64,000 nt of DNA from Muricea muricata (lineage: Eukaryota > Cnidaria > Anthozoa > Malacalcyonacea > Plexauridae). Shown piece after piece: positions 12,201 to 23,300 of the stretch. The position numbers and the translations under genes are program-made. Under the pieces are notes generated by a model. The model did not search any database. It saw only the letters and a list, made by a program, of their open reading frames with translations, and was not told the DNA's origin. Where the stretch lies: contig OY979724.1 in the NCBI GenBank assembly GCA_963855995.1, positions 13,639,032-13,703,031 on the forward strand, in the 5' to 3' direction. Positions within the stretch are counted from its first letter, which is position 1. Each line of letters starts with the position of its first letter.

Positions 12201-15200
12201 TAAAAGATGATCCCTACTGGACCTCTAGAAAGAACATTTTAGAACTGATAGAGCTATCCAGTATAAATAAAGTTTAGTTTAGGTCTCCTCCTGTAGTAAC
12301 ACTGGATCAATAAGAGATGATCCTTGCGGAGCAATCAACCCATGTACATATATACGCTGATAATGTTTCTTTTTGTTTTGACTAAATCAGAAGCCGGTCT
12401 TGTTGGTCTTTATCCATTTGACAATGTAACTCACGGCCAGGATATGTCTGGTTATGATAACCATGCCACAATGCATAATATTGCGTACGAAGATGGACCA
12501 TTGGGAAATCTTAATAGATCAGCTAGACTGAAGAAAGACCTATCTTCTATTATTGAGGTACTTTTCCTAAATTGACGATAGATTAGCTTTCTTCTGAATA
12601 TTATGTTGAGCTCTTCGTGCCAAATCAGAACGTATGTTCTCACGTGGTTTGGTGGTCGTCAAAGTGTCTTTAAATTTCACATTAGTCGAGAGGGGATAAA
12701 GAAGAGATAATCCCTAATGAAAATCTTAGAAAAACAGTTTAGAACTTGAGAGCTATCCATTTTAAATAAAGTTAGTTTAGTTTGGGTTCCTCCTGTAGTA
12801 ACACTGGATCAATAAGAGATGATCCTTACTGGACCTCTAGGAAAAACAGTTTAGAACTGATAAAGCTATCCAGTATAAATAAAGTTAGTTTAGTTTAGGT
12901 TTCCTCATGCAGTAACACTGGATCAATAAGAGATGATCCTTACTGGACCTCTAGGAAAAACAGTTTAGAACTGATAAAGCTATCCAGTATAAATAAAGTT
13001 AGTTTAGTTTAGGTTTCATCATGCAGTAACACTGGATCAATAAGAGATGATCCTTACTGGACCTCTAGGAAGAACAGTTTAGAACTTCAGAGCTATACAG
13101 GATAAATAAAGTGTATTTAGTTGAGGTTTCCTCCTGCAGTAACACGGGATCAATAATTGAGCTTCTAGGAAGAATAATGAGAGCATAGTTTTTTTTATTT
13201 AAACAGCTGAGTGATAGTTCTAGAATGCTGGATACTCGCTACAGTTTGACAATAATGATGCAATTGTACACTCGCGTGACATCCCATGCCCATTTGATTG
13301 GTTGGCGACATGCGGGTGGCGAGGGACCTACTCTTTTAGCGCAGGGACAAACGATCTACTTCAGGTAAGGTGGGTGTGTTGGCGGTGATGGTAATAGTGA
13401 TGGTAATAGTGATGGTAATGATGGTATGATGAGGGTGATGGTGATATGATGATGGTGATTAGGGTGGTGGTAGCGATGGTGATGATGGTATGATGAGGGT
13501 GGTTGTGATGGTGATGAGGCAGGGGAGGGTGATGATGGTATGAAGTGGTGATGGTGATGGTGATAGTGATTGGGGTGTGGCAATAGTGATGATGGTCGTG
13601 GTGGGTGATGATAAGGGGGTGGTGGTGATGATGATGATATCTGTTGATATGCAATATTATAATCTACTACATTATTCTAGCTTGAAGAACAGATTATTTG
13701 GGTCCATACGGGGTTTGGCATCGAATTATCAAATTAAAGCAAATACCTGGCATCATATTGCAGTCACCTATGATTATGAAAATAGCAAACAAGCAATTTA
13801 TCGTGATGGAATCGTAAGACATTATTTCTTCGACTTACTCTGCTTCTGGAGAACAGATTGATTATGCTAGCGCTTCCGATAAGAACAAAGTTAGTCTAGT
13901 TTTCCATATTATTGAGGCTTTAGTAGCAAAGCTGGTTTCCTGCGGATACTCTGGTTTCCTACCAGAAGGAAAGGTTACAGGACCGCGCTCTTGTGTGGCC
14001 AAGCCGACAAAATATCCGTTGGACGCATTTGCATGAATTGCCGTTGAACGCATAAATTGCCGTTGGATGCATAAATTGCCGTTAGACGCATAAATTGCCG
14101 TTAGATGCATAAATTGCCGTTGGATGCATAAATTGCCGTTGGACGCATAAATTGCCGTTGGATGCATAAATTGCCGTTGGACGCGTTGAGGAAAGCTTAT
14201 ATTACAATATGATAACTACCAGTTGATCTGGAAATACGGAAAAGTACTGGCACTAGTTGTGAAATAGAAATCCATTTTTCGATGCAAATTATCAAATTTT
14301 TCGATGCAAATTATCAAATTTCTCATAAAATATGATTTACTTTGTTTGTAAATTTCTGGCAGGCTTATAATTTTCTTTATTAAAGACAGCTGCTGAGTTT
14401 CAACAAGTTTCACGAAGGAAAACAAAAGATATAAGTGATTAACAACAGCAAAATGGATTTCTATTTGGTTGCTAGTTCCAGGCCTTTTACTCACGGTCAG
14501 ATCAGCTTGTAGCCGCAATCGATTTAAGGAGATGAGCGCATGTTATGATCAGTAGCTGTGATTCTTTTGGTAACATGAGGTATCCGTAGTGGTTTTTGTG
14601 AAGAACAGTTCAGAACTAATAGAGAGACAAATGATAGATTAGATTCCTGGCGTAGCCAAAATGAAAAACTTTCCGAAAGCAGTGACACTATTTAGCATCA
14701 TAATGTTTTGCTATTCACGTTTTTTAAGCGTAAAAATATGGCGCAAGTTTCCCCTGGTCGTGAACTTGGAACACAAAGTAGTGGCAGTCTAACTGTCGGA
14801 GCATACTATGGGCGTGTGTCGCGGACATATGATGGTCGTATTGCTTGTCTAAAGATATACAACACGGCGTTTACCGATGATGAAGCGATCGCTGCTACGA
14901 AGAACTGGGAATGCCCGCACGGACCCGGTAAGATGCTTGCCTGGATGTGGGTGAGGTTCCCACGCTTGGTTTGGGCGGATTTTCCAAGCAGGCTACTTCC
15001 AAACTGATGGGAGTACCCAGCCATTTTCCTAATGGGTAGAGGTCCGGCCAAGGTTTACACTCGGGTCTTTCAGTTTGGTAACACATGCTGGTAGTGCGGT
15101 GAATGTGTTGCAATGTAGTGTGGTTATAGTGATGGTGATAGTGTAATAGTGATGGTGGTGTAGTTGTTGGTGGTGTATGTTATGGTGTATGGGATGGTGG

Positions 15201-15744
15201 TTGAGGTGTCTGTGATGGTAATAGTGGTGGTGATGTAGTTGGTGGTGTATGTAATGGTGTATGTGATGCGGTCGTTGGTGGTGTAGCTTTATGTGATAGT
15301 GGTTGTGCTGGTGATGGCGATAATAATAACAGTCCTGCTACTTCTGTAGATAGTGGTGGCATTATAAAGTATGAACCTGCCACATGTAGCACGGCTTACG
15401 AGCAGGCAAGAGCAAGCGATTGTTTGTAACCATTGATCTAACTTTCCCTCGTAGTTTCAATATGTCATCGTATAGACTACATAAAGATCAGAGGTCGTGA
15501 ATGCTACAACTGCAATGTTTGGGCGACACAGATCAACACGGAGATCTTCTCAATCAATGCCCACCGTGGTGACCAGAAATGCAACTTCAACTCTGGCTCG
15601 ACTGTTCCTGACGAGAGAATCTTCGGGGTGTACGAAGCTGCTGATGGTGCTACTCACGCATGCGCAAGCTCCCGTGGCTCCACCACTCAGTTCTGGTGCT
15701 CCCGTGGCTCCACCACTCAGTTCTGGTTTGGTGGGAAGTTGTAG
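9204..15744 (+). CDS. Secreted PAN/Apple-EGF-fibrinogen-like protein with LamG cassette (frameshifted)
   Basis: Exons: 9204-9545, 9951-10152, 11037-11215, 11750-11913, then LamG exons 12391-12557, 13207-13364, 13681-13813, 14729-14927, and last exon 15476-15744 (TAG). Start ATG opens a signal peptide (hydrophobic residues 2-19). A PAN/Apple domain with paired cysteines follows (to about residue 110), then an EGF module (CDSNPCGNGAICTEHG ... CTCANEHNTGPLC), then a fibrinogen-like stretch (CFDYLWNDKTAKSGYYDIW ... VYCDM) that resumes in the last exon (YIKIRGRECYNCNVW). The LamG domain (GLYPFDN ... WHHIAVTYD ... DGRIACLKIYN) occupies four exons between the halves. Exon 3 needs a one-base loss or two-base gain near 11135-11145 to stay in frame; as written it stops at 11183-11185. 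Likely an extracellular adhesion or matrix protein. Domain identity is firm, the exact function unknown. Confidence 0.82.
9610..9926 (+). repeat. 114-bp satellite array, locus 2
   Basis: Nearly three units in intron 1 of the PAN/EGF gene (unit spacing 118 bp here because of a short insertion near 9690), with a partly duplicated third unit. It ends about 24 bp before the exon 2 acceptor. Confidence 0.85.
10194..10934. repeat. (GAAGG)n microsatellite, about 148 perfect copies
   Basis: About 740 bp of uninterrupted pentamer, starting about 42 bp after the exon 2 donor of the PAN/EGF gene. One strand is pure purine, with GGG runs every five bases. The long open frames across it (GREGK or FPSLP repeats) follow from the absence of stop codons in the repeat and are not genes. 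Confidence 0.98.
11283..11640 (-). repeat. 114-bp satellite array, locus 3
   Basis: About three units in inverse orientation (AACAGTTTAGAAC, AGTATAAATAAAGTT, AACACTGGATCAATAAGAG) in the intron 11216-11749 of the PAN/EGF gene. Confidence 0.85.
11990..12330 (-). repeat. 114-bp satellite array, locus 4
   Basis: About three units, minus orientation, between fibrinogen-like exon 4 and the first LamG exon. Confidence 0.85.
12715..13175 (-). repeat. 114-bp satellite array, locus 5 (reference copy)
   Basis: Four units. The word C(C/A)TC(C/A)TG(T/C)AG recurs at 12789, 12903 and 13017, giving an exact 114-bp period. It lies in LamG intron 1. Confidence 0.9.
13375..13645. repeat. GTGATG-rich simple repeat
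   Basis: Imperfect GGTGATGGT-type repeats fill most of the intron between LamG exons 2 and 3. Confidence 0.85.
14025..14185. repeat. 19-bp tandem repeat
   Basis: About eight copies of TTGCCGTTGGATGCATAAA with G/A and T/C variants; exact 19-bp spacing (for example 14041 and 14060). It lies in the intron before the last LamG exon. Confidence 0.9.
14220..14509. repeat. MITE family C, full-length copy
   Basis: The left end (GATCTGGAAATACGGAAAAG ... ATAGAAATCC) is mirrored by the right end (GGATTTCTATTTGG ... GGTCAGATC). Size about 290 bp. Same family as 5500-5710 and 30023-30287. Confidence 0.65.
15110..15340. repeat. GTGATGGT/GTGGTGTA simple repeat
   Basis: Low-complexity G/T-rich sequence in the last intron of the PAN/EGF gene. 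Confidence 0.8.
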
Positions 15745-16518
15745 AGGGCAGTCTGGGTGAATACCAACCTAAAATCATCAGTCCTTGTGATTGGTCTTTT
15801 GAGGCAAAAATCATCATGATTGTTTATGATTCGTTCTTTAAAAAACCAATTTCTATAGTTTGTTTTTCATTGTTATAATCAACCACTCACAAAGCCTGTT
15901 ATGATAGGTTGGTGGCGACCCCGGCAGTCTAAGTAATGCTGAGTACTTTCTAACGTAATTTTCTTTTTTTGCATTGGTATTGTTGTTTTGATAGCATGAT
16001 CAGGCAAACATTGCTTTAGAAATATCTGAAGATTTGTTTGCTTTTTGTTGTGGTGGGATTTTGAGGTTTTTAGAAGTACTTTTTTAAAATTTTTTTTTGA
16101 ACTTTTTTCGCAATATTTAAGTTTTGCACGTCTTAGTGTGGCCAGGCGTTTGTGCTGCTTTGATTTAGCTATATGTATTTGTAACGTTTTAATATTATTA
16201 AGTTGCATGACGCATCAAGGACAATGGATATGTCGACAGAGATAAATTGTGTTATTCATTGAATATTGACTTCCATTGCCTGGTGAAAAATTAATTCTTG
16301 TCATTTTATCTAATTGCACACACGTGATAATTAATCCTTTAATGTGAACTAGCACTAACTGACTGAAGTTTTAATAAAATTTATCTTCTGCTACAATCTG
16401 AGAGTATTTTTATTGCAAAGCGCGCTGCAATTTCAACATGAAAAGAAGAATACAACAAGAGGATTTTGTAATGCAAGGCTTTTATTACGTCTACACATCT
16501 TTAATACAAGTATTATCG
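15745..16518. other. Spacer between convergent PAN/EGF gene and THOC6
   Basis: AT-rich 3'UTR sequence of both genes. TTTATT at 16481-16486 reads AATAAA on the minus strand, the probable THOC6 polyadenylation signal about 33 bp after its stop. No further gene seen. Confidence 0.65.
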
Positions 16519-19500
16519 TTATTCAAATGTCAAAGATAATGTTTTGTAGCCGAAGTTTGCGAACAGATCAACACTAGAACAATTTCCTGCAGCAACCAAT
16601 ACCTGAGGAGGAAGAAATATTGATATTTAGTAAACTGTTGATTCTTGTACCATAACCACCACCATCACATCACTATTAACACCATCACCACCATCACTAT
16701 TACCAGTACCACCATCCACAGTTACCATTACCAGTACTACCATCCACAGTTACCATTACCAATACTACCCTCCACCATTACTATCACCAGTACCACCATC
16801 CATAATTACCATCATCAATACTACCCTCCACTATTACTATCACCAGTACTACCATCCACTATCACTCCCAACCACCATCACTATTACCATCATCACCGCT
16901 CCATTATCACCACAAACTCCCATCAATCAACCTACACCCTCAACACACCACCAAGATATCCTGTTTTCCCATCACCACAACCTACAACCATCATTATACC
17001 ACTATTACTGTTTATCACCAAAGGCAGAAATGTCTACCTCATTTCCAGATAAATGGTTGATGGTCAAAGAATATATTGTGGTCGCCGTTGAAGGTACTTT
17101 AGTTTTAGGTTCACCATTAGTTTGCCAGTGGTATATAGTTGGTTTATTTCCACCTGTGAGTATCTGAAGAGGAGAATGAAGCAACTATTCTATACGATTT
17201 CACAATGAATTTTCTCCAAGATATTTGATTAGTTTAAAAAGACTTTATTTAGCACGGAATTGATAAGATGTTGCTTACAAGATCATTATGAAACACGGCC
17301 GCATATTGACATGAACTGGGAGTATCCATTATGTTCGTACAAGTAAAAGAAGAAAGATGCCAGAGGGATAATCGCGGAGCTCCACCACACACCTGGAGTA
17401 AAGGAAAGTTTCATTTTTCTATTTTAAAAATAGGGAATGTTGCAGAGCTAGAGTGGTCAGGCAATTTGTCTCTTAAATGTGTGACTGTATCTCAGTCTCT
17501 CATTGTTTGAAATATAACAAAGGCATTCTTAGTTTGATTATATGGTTTGTCCATCAAACTAAATTCATCCACCTTCATTCAACCATTTTCTTACTGTAAC
17601 ACTGTATCACTAAACTCTGAACATTAGCAGAATCAAAGCAGGAATTTTTCATGGTTAAATTTTAAGTTACGAAGAATTTTGAAGAAATTTGCAAGAGTCT
17701 AGTTTCTTAGCTTAAAGTTTTCTTGCAAATTCTTCAAAAAGTGAAACTTAATCACGTGCAATAAACAGGCCCTCTGACCGTTTAAAGCAGATACTTATAA
17801 AAGCTACTCCTTTTAATCACTACCATCCATTCTTGTTCTTGATTTAGCGCTAAACAACCGATCCATTTTCCAACTGAAGGCCTAGAAATATCCTGCAGAA
17901 AAAGAAGACTTGCTGTGTTTAAAAAGGTGAGTATGACTTGAACTATGACTTGTGGAGGCTTTGAAGTTGCCTTTGGACCTGTTTTTGTTGACTGTTCAAG
18001 ATGGCTGATCTTAGAGTTATGTTTTAAATCGCTCAAAAGTTAATTGTATTAGAAAACACATGAAAGCATCGTACCTCGTTCTCGTTTGGTTTTATACAAT
18101 GGCATTCTTTGTTAGATCTGTTCTTAAAATCTAAAAAATATTTTAACGTCCCATTGCAAGTGTTACACGACCAACGAGTACAAAATGGAATCTATAGTGC
18201 AGTAATTGTCTCACCCCAAACTCTTACTGTGCCGTCTTCAGCTCCGCTTAAAAATTGATTCTTGGTTTCTCGCAGCGCCAGACATTGAACGTAATCTGTG
18301 TGCCCTTTGAATGTGCCCTTGGGTTGAAGACATAAAACTTTTAATAACATAACACACTTGTTTAAATGCTAAAAGACAAACTTAAAGCACATAACCAAGA
18401 CGCCACGTGAAAAGAGTACAAGTCAACTCTGGCAAAAGTCGTCGGTTTTCTCCGGATGCTTAGGTTTTCTCCCACAGAGGAAGTTGACAGGCTGGGTTAT
18501 GTAATTGACACAGGCTGTCGTAGACCGGCATGTCCTTGTGGAGAAGCTAAATAAAATTTTAAAATCTAACTTGTAGCATTCTTGTCTCCAGGTCCCACAT
18601 GTATATGTTGTTGTCTCCACATCCGGCAAATAAGGTGTTGTTCTGAAAAGATCGAACAAAGCCTCCGTCATTTACTGTACGTAACGAACGCAAAAAGCAA
18701 ACAAATTTAAAAGCTTGAAACCTCTTCGTTGTACGCCAAAGCGTTTGTTTCTGGATAACCATAGGAGCTACTAAACAAAGAAAAAAATCGCAGCCGTTTC
18801 AATAAGTGTCCCACAGGAATCACATCGATTCTCAGTTAGAAGTTTGACTAGCTCAAAAACTAAACAAAAATATGTTTACTTTTGTGGTTGAAGTTTCCAA
18901 GCTGGTTCGGTATCCTGAACAAAATATGAAGAAAGTATGTAATTATTCTTATGTCGGCAAGAGTTTTTAGTTCTTTCACTATCTGAAAAGATAAAGAAGA
19001 ATTTTAATTCCTTGAATTGCGTTTTATCGTTTCAGGTATTGAAAGAATCTATTCCTTTCGTGTAGTTTTGACTCCTAAACAAACATAAGCGTTTATCTGA
19101 TTGTTTAAAATGGCACCATGCTGGAGTTTTTCTACAGACCTTTGTTAGGATATCCTTCCATTTCCAACCGCAGATTTCTGTTGATCCTCCACTGGTTAAT
19201 GTTTGCATGAGTTTGAAGGAAAATGAAGATTAAATTAAGTACACAGGAAAGGGCATATGTTTCTTAATGTATGTTGCTCTCCATAATATATTTTCACGGC
19301 AATTTTTGCTGAAAAATGGTAACTTTTTCCGCGAGTGATACAAAAATATACAAAATTTGCAAACTTCGCAGGGCTATATTTTCGGTATTTTACAACGTTT
19401 CGCCACTAAACTCTGCAATTCTGCTAATTTTAAGATGCTCTTTCTAACTGCATTACAAGATTTCGTTCTTCCTGATTAGCTCGACCTTTAGTCTATTATG

Positions 19501-20252
19501 CAAATTGTCCATTGATTTACCCAGCTAGTACGCGAGAAACTCGTGTGTGGATGTTAAATTGGAAATTGTACTTCATTATTCTCAAGCTTTGCTGATAATT
19601 GGCGTGCACCTTACCTGATTAAGAAGTGATCAGCAGTGATGAGCGAGTAAATTGGTCCTTTATGAGCTAAATAGTAATTTGTATCTAAATCTATGTGATA
19701 CAGTAACTGCAACAATTGTAAGTGATTCATTGAAAACAACTCAGATTCCAGGAAGGGGGGGGGGGGACTGTATGGCTTGATAATTTCTATACCTGGAAAG
19801 GTGAGTAATGGTTTAGAACTGTCCAATGTACTATCCCCCGGTTTTAACACAGATACGATGCTGAAAGTAAAAAATTATCAAAACAAGATTTAGACTGAGT
19901 CAATCAGCTCTTTGGAAGCTTTCATTGTGAAAACTACAATTTTAAAATGAAATTTATGCATTGGTAAGGTTACCTGAATATACAAATACGTCCAAAGTTG
20001 TCACACGCTGCTAAATAATGACCGCATGGCGAAAACGCTTGACCGAATACTGTGGTATGATGTCGCATGCGTTCCTTTAGAATTTGAGCCTACGTTTCAA
20101 CACAAGGAAACGCAAAAAAGACTTTTAATTACATGGTAATAGCAGGTCTTAGTCTAGAATCTATTTTAACACGAAGAAATTTAACATAATCAACGAAAAT
20201 TACGATTCAAAATTAGGTTTTTTTTACCGCCGCTCACCTGGTAGTCCGCCAT
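16519..20252 (-). CDS. THOC6: THO complex subunit 6 (WD40 mRNA-export protein)
   Basis: Fourteen exons, in transcript order: 20252-20238, 20089-19974, 19860-19793, 19666-19615, 19191-19140, 18914-18880, 18770-18722, 18642-18571, 18317-18215, 18130-18075, 17892-17824, 17392-17279, 17163-17038, 16602-16519. All phases join; 336 residues, close to the human length of about 341. Diagnostic blocks: [97 protein letters not shown] and C-terminal [15 protein letters not shown], all in the order of the family's seven-bladed propeller. Acts in the nuclear THO/TREX complex. Exon 1 carries only five codons (MADYQ). It shares a promoter with CCDC40. Confidence 0.95.
16655..16995. repeat. CCATCACCA/ACTACCATCC simple repeat
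   Basis: C/A/T low-complexity tract filling most of the last THOC6 intron. Shorter sub-repeats of about 30 bp (CACCAGTACCACCATCCA-like) recur inside. Confidence 0.85.
18440..18515 (+). repeat. SINE family E body fragment
   Basis: Matches the complement of the body at 22497-22745 (GGTTTTCTCCGG, CACAGAGGAAGTTGACAGG). It lacks a tRNA-like head. THOC6 intron. Confidence 0.5.
19290..19510. repeat. Foldback MITE family B, half-copy relic
   Basis: Shares CGCAGGGCTATATTTT, ACAACGTTTCGCCACTAAAC and AAGATGCTCTTTC with one arm of the family. The other arm is lost. THOC6 intron. Confidence 0.5.
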
Positions 20253-20351
20253 CTTGTTTTTGTTCGGAGTAACTTCGGAAAAGATCGGAAAAGCTCGTAG
20301 TGGCTCGTAACCATAGAAACAAACGCCATCAACTGGCTTGAGTTTTAAAAA
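20253..20351. promoter_or_regulatory. Bidirectional THOC6/CCDC40 promoter
   Basis: Only 99 bp separate the start codons of the divergent genes, so both 5'UTRs and the core promoter must share this segment or the flanking exons. No TATA box is seen. It contains the X-box listed separately. Confidence 0.75.
20307..20320 (+). promoter_or_regulatory. RFX X-box motif
   Basis: GTAACCATAGAAAC fits the ciliary X-box consensus GTHNCC-AT-RRNAAC at every position. It lies 32 bp upstream of the CCDC40 ATG. CCDC40 is a motile-cilium gene, the class controlled by RFX (and FOXJ1) in animals. Use in this organism is inferred. Confidence 0.7.
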
Positions 20352-23300
20352 ATGGCCGACAAAACAGAAGGGGAAGGTGAATTACCTCGGGATTCTGAGG
20401 CGAATTCCTCACAAAGTAAACTGCCTAGACCAGTTTCAGGCAAATCAGGGGGTTCCTCAGGCTCTAAGATGTCAATGACGAATGCAGTTGATCAGATTAC
20501 GGCAAAAGCTTTGCGAGAATTTCGACTTGACGACGAAGGTGGGACAAACGCTACGGAATCGGCAGCAGGCGACACCGAGACTGTCAATACAAACTTACCG
20601 GGAGCCTCAGACGCTCGATATGCTAGCCCGGAAGGTGAAACATTGCTGGAGGAATATGATGGAGAGTACGATATGCAAGATGACGATGAAGAACAAGATG
20701 AGATTAATGATGTTGAATTTGATGATAATGTCAATGTTATAAACGATGACGAGGAACTGTCTGGCGAAGACGAGTCTGACGGCGATAATGATTTGGTTGT
20801 TTTGGACCCTGATCATGTAGGTTCTGTGTAAAAAGTTTCTTGTTTTTAGCCCAGGTTTGTGACCGAATCTAGCTAGAATATTTTGGTTCATTTCAGCCGT
20901 TGATGGTGAGATTTCAAAACGCATATAAAAATCATCTTCTCAAACAAAAAGAGAAGTTGGAACTGGAAGAAAGAGAAGTGGTAAGTATCTTCGTAATTAA
21001 TGCTCAAGATATCAAGACATGTAGATATCAAGACATGTAGAATTCATCCCAGAAAATATTCAGTAACTTCCAATTGAAAGATACCCCTCCTCCACCTCCC
21101 TCCTCCACCCACCCCCTCCTCCACCCACCCCCTCCTCCACTCCCCTCCTCCACCCACCCCCTTCACCACCCCCCTTCTCCACCCACTCCCTCTTCTACCC
21201 CCCCCACCCTGGCCCCTTTGCCCTTTAGAGATAATAATGCCCATTTCGTTGTAAAAAGTTAGATTTATGCCTCTAGAGACTTATCCACCCATCTTCCTGA
21301 ATAACCCCTCCCTCTCACACACACCTCATATCCATCTTAGAACAAGTTTATGCTCCACCTATCTGACATAAAAACAAGTTCCAGAGCTAGAAACCCATCT
21401 CCCCTCCTTGTGGAGCCTTTCATTAACCCCCTTTTCCAAGAGGATTGCTCTTTCTCTTTCTCTTTGAGCAACTCCCTTAGCACAAGGCCAGCCCTGTTCT
21501 CTCCCCTCCCCCCTCGTTACCGGCAAATTAACACTCCACGTTCTCTCTCTGCAGAATGAAGAATTGACACGACGCAAGAAAGACCGCGAGGAGATTGGCG
21601 TGAATCTGTACAGCTCTCAACAAGAACTGGCTAGACTACAAATGTTGCTTGAAAAAGAACATGACAAATACAACGAGAACCACAGCTTGAGAAACAAAGC
21701 TGAAGGAAAGATGAACAGCATGAAGGAAGTCCATCAGAAGAACACAAGCATGCTTAGTGAACAGAGAAAGAAAGGTGGGATTTAATACATGCGTTTGCAA
21801 GCCGCAAGATTTGTACATGAATTCATATGACCGCGGTATTTTCGCTACCAAAAGCGATAAAAATAGAATTATACTGATATTAAAAAAGCTATCGAAATAT
21901 CACATACTGGAGCCCACTTAGTGAAGTGCCCACTTAGCTCAGTTGGCAGGGAATTGGGCTAGTATTCCAAAGGTCGTAAGTTCAATTCCCACCATGATCA
22001 GGCATAGTGTTCAGCTTGCCTGCTGGCTATATACGCTCAGAATGTCATGAAACTACAAACCCAACAAAAGGTCTTGTTTCAGACCCCGTTTACACGGTAC
22101 CGGATTCGCTTGGTCACGACATCGAGTTCGGGTAGTTTGCGGTCATATTTACTCTCACCACTCTTTTCTATGACTACTTGTTTTTAAATTCTGCAATACT
22201 ATCACTATCGTCAGTGTAAGAGCCACACTTGTCGTGGGACTGTTCAATTTGATATCGTGACCATGCGGATCCGGTGCCGTCTAAACGGGGTCTTATGTAA
22301 CTGTTTTCAGTTCAAGAACTGCGTAGCGAGGTCGAGAACCTCGCTTCCCGCGTGTTGTACATGCAGGAGGCGAAGCAAGATGTCCGATCTGATATTTCCG
22401 TGATGAAACGCGCAGCGGAGAAAGCCCACGGTGAAGTAACCCAGGCCGAACAACTAAAGAAGAAACAGGTAATTTTTTTTTATCAACTTAGCCTCGAGGG
22501 CAGGGTCACCACAACATCGTGAGGCAATTACTGTGGGCGCGTATTACCTATCCGACCCTGTCAACTTTCTCTGTGGAAGGAAATCGTAGTACCCGGAGAA
22601 AACCCACGATTTTCCGCAGAGCGTTGACTATACTCTTTCCACATGAGGACTTGGTGGAAGTCCACCTTACTGGGGATCGAACTCGGAACCTTAGAGGTGA
22701 AAGGCGAGTGCTCTGACCACTACACCACCGGAGCCCCATACGTGTTGCAATGGACAACAATTCTTACTACGCACTGAATTTTAACAACCAACGTTGCTGG
22801 TGTACAGTAGGGAGTACAGTCAAAAGCACACAAGGATATATAAGGTTCCTTCAATATGTTAAACGTAAAAACAGAATTTCGAGCGAAGATTCTTCTTGGT
22901 GTATATGGACATTTCATAAACTGCAATTTTCGGCGCTGTTTTTACTTTTTTTCGTTCGTCGTTTTAGGATTTCTTGGTTGATCGGCTGACACAGAAAGTG
23001 GATCGACTTCACGAAGAGATCGCGATGTACGAAGCTCAGACACTGGCGCAAGAAGAAGAGACGAAAATGGCGCAAAAAACGCTTGCCGAAGCAGTCACGG
23101 AGATTGAGGTGTGTGAACGCCGCATTAGAGTAATTTCTGCTTTGTTAGAACGACTTGCTTTAACTAAAGGTGCACTAATTTGCGTTTAGAATATTTTCTA
23201 CTTGAGTAGAATAACCTGTTATAGTTTGCGATATTGTTTCCATGGTCGGTTCCCATTTACACAAGCGTTATGTTAGAGACGGAGCTTTAAAGTATATACT

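Noticed and set aside
12715-13175. Hammerhead ribozyme in the 114-bp satellite unit
   Set aside because: Cnidarian satellites can carry hammerheads, but neither strand shows the CTGATGA plus GAAA core; only CTGATAG is present.
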